64,000 bases of DNA from Isoetes taiwanensis (taxonomy: Eukaryota; Streptophyta; Lycopodiopsida; Isoetales; Isoetaceae): the NCBI GenBank assembly GCA_021234155.1, contig JAJEKV010000006.1:372001-436000 (forward strand), in the 5' to 3' direction. Position numbers and translations under genes: made by a program. Each line of letters starts with the position of its first letter. The stretch's first letter is position 1. The notes beneath the pieces were generated by a model. That model searched no databases. It saw nothing but the letters and a program-made list of their open reading frames with translations, and was not told the origin of the DNA. Below are positions 56,284 to 64,000 of the stretch, one piece after another.

Positions 56284-57024
56284 AGGCCAGTTATCAATGT
56301 GTTGAAGTTGTTAATGTCAATGGTATATTATTAATCTATATGAATGATATCAGTTCAATCGATGAAAAACCCACGGCCTTCCGGAGACCTTAAGAACGTC
56401 CATGACCCCCTCCCCAGTTGAGACAAGGAGGTACACAGAATTCAAACCCGAGAAAAACTAGAATTCATTTGAGGGCTTTCATCACATGGCTTTTGAGATT
56501 TCATCACAATAAAACAAATAGAACATAAGTAAAAGTTACCATAAAGATAGAGCTGATTGATCCCATTATTCACGAAAGTCATAAAGTTTGCAACACCCAT
56601 ACACAAGCATTTTGCAGCGGAAGTTATGACAACCTTTTGACTTGTAGTTCTTGTGGTGAGAAACCAAAGTGGGAAACTTTTACTACGCTTGTTAGCACAA
56701 ATCTAGAAGCCTCAAAATCTAAAATGCATGAAAAGTGAATTTTTTCGCGGGGCTTCATTCGGAATGAGCCATAAAACAATATCCAATAAGCAATCTGTAT
56801 TAATCGGTGGTAAGGATGTAAAAGCCTACCAAACCCGGCCGGAAATTGCTGTTTTAGCATAGATAACCAACCAAACATATCATATCATACACTATCAAAA
56901 AGATCTCGGAGAGAGCTTTCCAAGCATAATAAAAATCATCTCAAGCGAGCTACGGATCAAAAGTTATGATAAGAAATGTGTTATGAGCGCACATCGCCGC
57001 TTCATGTACCCGTTATGCACCACC
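56284..57024. other. Noncoding spacer
   Basis: No gene or clear repeat is supported; open frames here are short and lack family features. Confidence 0.35.
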
Positions 57025-57190
57025 ACGCACAAAAGAGGACTTTTGTTGTGAGCGTTGGTTATTGACCATTATCGTACACACACAAAAAGAACTTTCTTGT
57101 GAGCCATTGGTTGATTGACCATTATCATACTGCAGCACAAAAAGGGCTTTTGTTGTGAACCATTGGTTGTTGACCATTGGAAAAAAGGAG
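57025..57190. repeat. Three-copy tandem repeat, ~54-base period
   Basis: CACAAAAAGAGGACTTTTGT and TGAGCGTTGGTTATTGACCA recur in modified form starting near 57027, 57081 and 57134, each ending GACCATTA or GACCATTG. Confidence 0.75.
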
Positions 57191-57606
57191 GCTAAAATCA
57201 ATGGCTCGAAATGGTGCACTCTAGATGTCATTGGTACATCCATTTGAATACATCAACGAAATCATAGGAAAACCTTAGTGAAAGCGTGCAAAAACACAAA
57301 GAAAACCCCACATTATTATCTGCTTTACATATTACTGTTCTCATTGTTTTCTTCCTTACTTATTACATAGGTAACCGCGTATCGCGGATTCGGCATTTTT
57401 GCGATGGTCGAAAACCTAAGCGATCCAATACTTGGAGGTTTCTGTTTAAAATGCTCTTCCTTACTTATTACATGGCAGCGACATGTGTGCTAAAAATTAA
57501 TTAAATGCATTTATGATGGATCAGGGCCTTTTTGGAACCCGTGCCTAGGTCTGATTCTGATGTCTAAACTTTGCTTTCCAAGCTACATTTGTTGAATGTC
57601 GTAAAT

Positions 57607-57960
57607 GAAAAAGAAACATGTCATGATAATTCACACTATCTCGAACGACGAAAAAGGCACATGTAAATTTTGCACACTCATCATTATTGCACATAATCAT
57701 TCAAAATCGATGTCATAAATGAAAAAAGCATAATTCACACTATCTCGAATGATGAAAACGGCACATGTCAATTTTGCACACTCATCGTTATTGCATATAA
57801 CCATTCAAAATCGATGTCATAAATGAAAAAGGCACATATCATGATAATTCACATTATCTCAAACGACGAAAAAGGCACATGTCAATTTTGCACACATCGT
57901 TGTTGCATATAATCATCCAAAATCGATGTCATAAATGAAAGAGGCACATGGCATGATTAT
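57607..57960. repeat. Three-copy tandem repeat, ~105-113-base period
   Basis: Units share AATTCACACTATCTCGAACG, GGCACATGTCAATTTTGCAC and CAAAATCGATGTCATAAATG. They begin near 57607, 57719 and 57822, and a fourth partial unit starts near 57933. Confidence 0.8.
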
Positions 57961-58154
57961 ATTAATGATATTTGATATTATTTATATGTGGCTTAAAATG
58001 CGAACACATAGCAGAAGGAAGGCAATGACATATGTCGATTGTGGAGATAGACTTCGTTTCAACGATTGCCTATAAAAGATATATACATTATATGTGGCTT
58101 ATAATGCAAACATATGTTGTAAAAATAGCCTTTGATTAGTGACACATGTCGACT

Positions 58155-58243
58155 ATCTAAAGTCGGGACAGAGAAATGTTCATGACAGGGAGTCGGGAAA
58201 GAGAAATGTTCGTGGCGGGGAGTCGGGAAAGAGAAATGTTCGT
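58155..58243. repeat. Three-copy tandem repeat, ~31-base period
   Basis: GTCGGGAAAGAGAAATGTTC followed by GTGGCGGGGA-type sequence occurs three times in a row. Confidence 0.8.
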
Positions 58244-58775
58244 CTTGTATATTAAATCAGTGGGTCAAAACCTTGTCTATTACCCATTTCCATTTGCCCT
58301 AGTTTCCTAGGTAGTCAAGAATCACAAACAAATGTCTAGATTTCGGTAAAATCAAAGAGCCATCACATCAAATTTAGTCAAGTAGCCATAAAGTCATAGA
58401 TGCTAAGAAATCATGCTGGATAGTTTAGACAATAACTAGAAAATTCTTGATAGTGTTTGTGAAAAATAAGCCAATAAGATATTGTACGGAACTCTTCTTT
58501 TTGAGTAAATGTGTTTACCTTTGATACTTAAAATAACCAGAGCAAAAACAATAGTACAACACATGGATGTCACTAAACCTGGTTATATAATGTTATGATA
58601 TGATATGAAGTTATCGAGCCAATTAGACCCTCAGGCCTCTATGGCAAAATAATACAAAAGTTTGAGTAAAATCAAAGCGTACTAATTCAAAGCGCTATAT
58701 ATATCCAAGTTACAGTTTAATTATATCTGCCCTTTTCTTCCAAACATTCCGAATGTAACTACTTAAAGTATGTGA

Positions 58776-59890
58776 TTATACTGCAAAAAGCCCTCGTCGA
58801 GTGGTTACCTCTATACCACATTTTCTCCTTATATGTTCATAAGAAAAAGATCCTAGAAATGTATGGCATTCTGATTCTGGCACTGGTTCGAAACATCCAA
58901 TGCAATACCTCTCGTGCCTAGGCATCCCATACCACCTACCTGTCTCAATATGCAAATGGTGAGAAGAAAGCCTCAATTGAGAAATATACATCCGGTTCTT
59001 GCGGCTAGTATGTGACAACAAATAATCATGTTCTTTGTAATACTGTAAAAAATTAATCTCAGCTAAGTAAAATTGTTTCTTTGTACTCCCCAATTTGCCA
59101 AAACTTGTTAACTACTCTTTCTGTCACAAAGACTCTCATCTGTAAACATTTTACTGAATCTGGCTAGGTATTCAAGCCAAGCTATTTCTTTTGTGTATTT
59201 TAAAGCATCTGCATACCAACCTTTATTTTTAGATTGCTACAATGCCAAATAAGGAAGCCTATCATGATCCATTGCCAAAACTCTATTTATATAAGTGATT
59301 GTTCTAATCAAAGCTTCAACTTCTAGTGGCAAAAGACCCGACTCAACAAGCATCATGCAATATGGAGTCTGAGGCTTAACTCCAAGTTCTACTAGCAAGA
59401 ATCTTTTCTGGACTTGCTCTATTTTATTCTAACCTTTAAGAGCCCTGGGCCCCAAACTGAACAGCCATAACAACAGGTCTTACCCGAATACCAAATAGCA
59501 ATCTCTGAATCTGCCAATGCTTAAAATTGTTTGAGTTGCATGTATAAAGCATATCATAAAGGGCTCTCATCCCCTCTAGATGCACACTTAAGAGCAGTTG
59601 TTAGCCATCTGTAATTACTAATCATATCAATTTATAAGCATTTACCTTTTCAAGCATTATCCCTCCAACCTCAAATTGTATTGTCTTTATCCCCAATGAC
59701 CATTATTTTCAATTTTTGCAAATTAATTTGCATTTTTTTCTGCTCACAAAAAGCACTTAGCACATTCAAATCTTGTTGTAGCCTACTTCCAGTTTTTAAA
59801 ATTAGCACTATGTCACTAGCAAACAAAAGTAATCGTATTCTGGTAAGGGACTCGCAAAGAACACAAAAATCGACATGAAACCCACTTTAG
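58776..59890 (-). pseudogene. Non-LTR retrotransposon reverse transcriptase, 3' part
   Basis: On the minus strand, LLLFASDIVLILKTGSRLQQ near 59850 corresponds to reverse-transcriptase motif C (FADD expected, FASD here). It is followed by LNVLSAFCEQKKMQINLQKL near 59780. After decayed sequence, an open frame at 59093-58776 reads QFYLAEINFLQYYKEHDYLL, SQLRLSSHHLHIETGRWYGM and PRHERYCIGCF...ECHTF, the C-terminal cysteine/histidine region of plant RTE/L1-like elements. Stops and shifts abound between the blocks. The 5' part is absent. It would need its own endonuclease, which is missing here. Confidence 0.65.
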
Positions 59891-60837
59891 AAACATAGGA
59901 CATATATCCCTACATAGTCTAGAATAGTGAATTCAAAACTTCAAGATAAATAATCAATATCAATAGAGTAAAAAATGTTCGAAAAAATTAGAAAGATACC
60001 CACATGCATGTATCTAGACAAAATTGAAGAAGCCAACCAAAAGGGCTCGGTGAAAGAAAAGGTTCAAATGAGTATTTACAAATGAATAAGTGCTATTTAA
60101 GGAAATGATACCTGGTTATAGGTAGATATATGGCATGTTGACAAACTAATGGGTAAGATAAGGAGCGATAATGTATTGTTAGTGATACATAGAGATTAAG
60201 GCGGCTGCATGGCAAAAATGAACCCCTGGAAAGCAAGTCGTTTTAGATACAAGTGCATTGAAGAACACAGTGCCAAAACTACAATGGTGGAGTTTGAGGT
60301 TGCAAAGGTTCCATCCCTAAGTTAATGGCAAGAGACCAAGGGAAGTGTTAGTGAAAACATTGAACAAAGCCAACCAAATGAAAGTAACATATCATCTCGA
60401 GCTCATTTTCTAACTAGAAGATGATTGCATTTCAAAAAAATAAAGTTGCGCCCTTGCATTTGCATTTGTTTTTTAGTAAAGCATTTTGTAGATTATGCTA
60501 GAGGTTTCGTGTTAGATATAGAAAACCAAATACTTTTGATCAAAGAAGTACTGGGATAAAAATAGTTGATAACTGGTCATTTCTGCAGGTCATTTTCCTC
60601 TAGCAAAGTGATGTCTATTTGGGCATGCATGAAGGATGTAGAGGTATATAAAAAGGAAATATGGCAGAGGCTTACAGATGCTTATAATTTCTTAGTCTTC
60701 TATAAAAGCAAAGAACGCGAAAAGTTGTCTATTGTAGGCTTTACATGGTGGAAATTTTGCAATAAAAAAGACTAGATGGGAAAAGATGAGCACTTGGTGG
60801 TTCCAAAGTTCTTATATTGAGTTCTTGAGGTTAAAGT
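59891..60837. other. Spacer between retroelement remnants
   Basis: AT-rich sequence; one open frame at 60566-60775 has no recognisable features. Nothing else is supported. Confidence 0.3.
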
Positions 60838-62060
60838 TTTTTTTTTTTTTTTTTTGAAGAGCTGTGTCATCAATATATATTAAAGAATGGTAATATTACA
60901 AAACAGAGTGAGGAGGCCCCAAAGAGGCAGTACCTCGACCTCCACAACAAACTCCGCGGAAAAGCACCCAGCTCTCTGTACAATGAGCCATCACCATCTA
61001 CAACACCCAGAAGTCATACAAATGGCAAACTTCGGCTCTACTAATTAGGGTGCTTTTGGAAATAGCTTGTACGAGTCGAGGAATCGAAGCATTGCCGGTG
61101 CTGAGATCCCCACGAAGATCCACAGCGCCACCGCTGCGTCGGCCACATACCAACCAAGCCGCCTTACCGGATGCAAGGCTTCGCGCATAAGCGTTAAGCA
61201 CGGGATACACATGGGCGGCAAGCTGCGGCTGGTCGATCTACGAAGCGGAGCCCTGGCAATCCCGAGGCGGCTGAGTGAGGGGCATAAAACTGAACAATGC
61301 TCCATAGTCTCCGCGATGAAGCACAACAAAGGGCTGAGGGCTCACACCGAGCCTAATTCTTGCGACTCCGCGAGGGCATTCCCTCTGTCACGGTGGTGCA
61401 CCACGCCCGCGAAGCACCACAACAGCCGATTGGGGAAGTGAGCTCCATGTCCATGTCAATACCGTATGCATCGAGGAACCCGAGGCTGCGAGAGACCACT
61501 TGCGAAGGCGTGTGTCATGAATAGCCCGGCCACCGGTAACAAAGACGCACAAAACAAAGAAGACACAACATCAAATGAACCTTCCAAATCTGCACCACCA
61601 CATCATCTGAGGGACTAGGGTATTATTAGCCAGCGAGAATACTCCACTTGTTCCGAATGGCGGTCAACTTCCGGTGGCGAGCTCGAAAAAACTCCGCGAA
61701 GCTACATGACCACCCCAATACCAATCCTCCAAAGGTGAAGAGCCTGGCCATTTCGCTCCAGCGAACTGCGTCAGAACATGCGGTGGCGACCCGAGACAAG
61801 TCTTGGTGAAGACCACAAGAAAGGAGAAGAGTGGTGATAAGCGGGCATAATCTATTTTGGAAGAGCACACACACATGATCCCAAGCATAACACCCGTGAG
61901 AAGGGGATACGTATTAGGGAAAAGGCGAGAACCATACAGGTGCGGGAAACTCCACATGCAGGCCCGGCTTCCCAAAGCGCCCACCTGATAGGCGGTATTT
62001 TTAACAATAGCGGCGCTGCGAGGAGAAGATGCTCCATCTGCGCGGAATGCTCAAACAAAC
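60838..62060 (-). mobile_element. Retroelement 3' end with poly(A) tail, minus strand
   Basis: A run of 18 or so T at 60838-60856 reads as a poly(A) tail on the minus strand. It is preceded by ATTGATGACACAGCTCTTCA and ATTCTTTAATATATATTGAT, a tail type I associate with plant non-LTR elements. The region to about 62060 is GC-richer than its surroundings and holds overlapping minus-strand frames (61329-61045, 61210-60998, 61984-61664) without a recognisable domain. The 5' border is a guess based on composition. Confidence 0.4.
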
Positions 62061-62184
62061 TTGGAGATTAACACATGCGGTGCCAAATCCACTATAACCC
62101 CAACATTTGGTCCGTAAAACAAATTAAAAATAGAATCACAGTTGTTTTTGAAGATTTGAAAAAACCTACGTAGTTATATGGGGT

Positions 62185-62360
62185 ATGGTTTTCAAAATCG
62201 TAGTTTTCTTAGGATTTTTTAGAATGTGTGGTTTCTTAAGGAGGTGTAGTTTCTTTTTAAGGATGTGTTGTTTTCTCGGTAGTATGGTTTTGAAGGGATG
62301 TTTTTTTAAAGGTGTTGTTTTTTATGGTAGTGTTTTTTTGAGGTGTGGTTCTTTATGGCT
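62185..62360 (+). repeat. G/T-rich degenerate simple repeat
   Basis: The stretch consists of variants of GTGTGGTTTCTTAAGG and GTAGTGTTTTTTTGAGG with hardly any C. It yields an artificial open frame. Confidence 0.6.
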
Positions 62361-62519
62361 TCAGAATCCATGTATGATAAGTACTTCATACATGTGATAG
62401 CATTAATGAGCTTGTAGAGCATGAAACTTGAAGACATCCATCATTTGGCAACTTGTAGAAGACACATTGATAGGAAGAACCAAGATAGGCACTAGTTTGA
62501 CATCATATAGGCATTTCTT

Positions 62520-62710
62520 GAAGGACCCAAACATGCCACACCCTCCCTAGCACATGCCATGTGGGCTCCAACATGCCAAGGTGGCTCAAACATGCCAGTG
62601 GGCTCCACATGCCACCCTGAAACCAACATGCCAAGGTGGCTCAAACTGTCTACGTGAACCAACATGTTGGAGCCTAGGTGAAGCGTGTTTGAAACCATAT
62701 TGGCATGTTG
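62520..62710. repeat. Degenerate ~30-base repeat with ACATGCCA core
   Basis: CCAACATGCCAAGGTGGCTC, AAACATGCCAGTGGGCTCCA and CCAACATGCCAAGGTGGCTC follow each other, with related AACATGTTGG and GGCATGTTG forms near 62660-62710. Confidence 0.65.
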
Positions 62711-64000
62711 AAGTCAACATCGTTGAGAATAGGATTATTAAAATGGGCGACTGGATTTTGATCCAAGTCATTGTCATTCTACTATTGGCGTTCAAATTCT
62801 GAAGACGATCCCTTGCCGCGCCTCCACGCCTTGGCCTGATACCGAATGCTCGGCTATGGCGATGAATGCTCTTCTTCATCGATAAACGCTTCATCGACCC
62901 TAAAGCTACAGCGAGAAGCCGGTGTGCTTTTTGACTACGAAACTCAACTGGCGCCACCGTATTTGGCTATAGGTGATAGCAGTAGAGCGACCTTGGTGCG
63001 GACGAGGCTATAGGTATTGACATCACGGCAATCCATTGGTTCCCAAATAAACTCCACGGACCATGGTCTTCCATCTCCCAAGCAAGTGGTCTTTCTCAAA
63101 ACTCACATTTTGAACCTTCTTCTTCCGGATCTATTAGCTTTTTCTTTGGACCTTATTGCCAAAGCTTCTTGTTGCCATAGAGATTTTTGGCGGTGCTTCT
63201 TGCGAATATTAAGTAAAAGTATCCTCCATGTCGGATTTTATTTTCCGGCTTCTTGTTGCCGGAGATGAATGCGTCGAATCGTGTTCTTTTCTCATCTCCT
63301 TTCTTTTAGATAATTACGTTTCAAAATGGGCGGTTCATTTCGCCTTTGCCTCTCACTATATTAGAATTCCTCGATTTGCGGCCCTAGTTGCTTCTTGAAC
63401 AGCTATAAGGAGTTATTATTATGGATTCGAGGCAAAAGCGAGGAAATTTTGAGTTTTAAGGGCAAAGCCCTAAAACCTAGGGGCTACCATTGGATAGAAT
63501 TGTCAATGGAAAAGTTGAGGTTTTGAAGTCTCTAAGAAAAGTAAGAAGCTCAATAATGGGATTCCAATAGTTGTTATCTTGCAATAGAGGGTTCCAATCT
63601 TGCATGTTTCTAGATTGGCACACATCCATTATCACCATATGGATTAGTAGAGGAAATGTCCATCCCAAAATATTCTCTTTATTGACTGGCTCCACCAAAT
63701 ACAAAGGGGAGGTGAAGAGAAATGTTAAAATGTGACCAAGGCCACCACGAGATTTCTTACATATAAACAAAGTGACAATTATTTGATTAATGAATGAATT
63801 TTTGAGCAAGCAATCAAGTGACAATTGTTGGTTAACAAATGAATTTGGGAAACAAACAATAAACATTAGAACTTCCATTCAAATTAATCCAGCCCTCAGT
63901 CCCTCCCTCCCCACCAATGGGGGATAAATTTCAAATGCAAATGGATGTATATTCTCGTCTAACTCTTCAACCCTATATTCGAAACAGCCGGGGCTCCAAC
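62711..64000. other. Right-hand end of window, nothing certain
   Basis: A minus-strand open frame of 133 codons (63878-63477) lacks a recognisable domain; it may be chance or a relic. The rest shows no repeats or exons I can support. Confidence 0.3.

Noticed and set aside
60838-60856. T-run as a transcription terminator
   Set aside because: It has the adjoining sequence of a minus-strand poly(A) tail, and plant Pol II genes do not end at T-runs.
62185-62397. 70-codon hydrophobic open frame
   Set aside because: It is a by-product of G/T-rich simple sequence (V, F, L, G, C only).
1-64000. tRNA, rRNA or other structured RNA genes
   Set aside because: I looked for tRNA arms and rRNA-like segments and saw none I could defend; a dedicated scan would be needed to exclude them.

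Overview
The window looks like nuclear DNA of a land plant, most likely a non-seed vascular plant (fern or lycophyte). That placement is an inference. It rests on a chromodomain Ty3/gypsy retrotransposon, a Helitron with an RPA gene, intron-rich genes, a PPR fragment of the type abundant in early land plants, and a multi-exon MIC19-like host gene. No database search was possible.

Layout. 1-535: hAT transposase remnant. 540-3113 and 13396-14983: the two halves of one decayed gypsy chromovirus, split by a ~10.3 kb insertion (element A, about 3113-13395). About 17100-29400: a second large element (element B) of the same general design. 29823-30413: foldback element. 31437-32628 (minus): CHCH/MIC19-like gene with clean splice sites. 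36226-37884: 1.65-kb polypyrimidine tract. 38240-49330: Helitron territory, holding a helicase fragment, an intact 10-exon RPA1-like gene, a PPR fragment, an intact 4-exon gene of unknown function, and a RepHel gene whose first exons form an AT-hook array and whose catalytic part is broken. 52422-53735: 2-oxoglutarate dioxygenase pseudogene. 54700-58300: tandem and inverted repeats. 58776-59890 and about 60838-62060: non-LTR retroelement remnants.

The most interesting content is the pair A and B. Each has a minus-strand gene for a protein with a D...LDNC.GQNKN...GHTH.D.DALFG signature, which I take to be a DUF7869-type, probably RNase H-fold transposase. Facing away from it, each has plus-strand exons encoding a DNA-methyltransferase-like protein with a DPPW-like motif followed by a glycine-rich motif I. 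In A this is preceded by a ParB-like domain. Each family also carries its own GC-rich palindrome, scattered through promoters and introns but rarely in exons: a CGCGGCCGCG core in A, and CACGCCNGGCGTG in B. I propose a transposon class that pairs a transposase with a DNA modification enzyme and a family-specific palindromic address. Both copies here are broken by frameshifts and stops.

Many premature stops in the decayed elements are TAG or TAA where the family has glutamine, which fits C-to-T decay of methylated cytosines.
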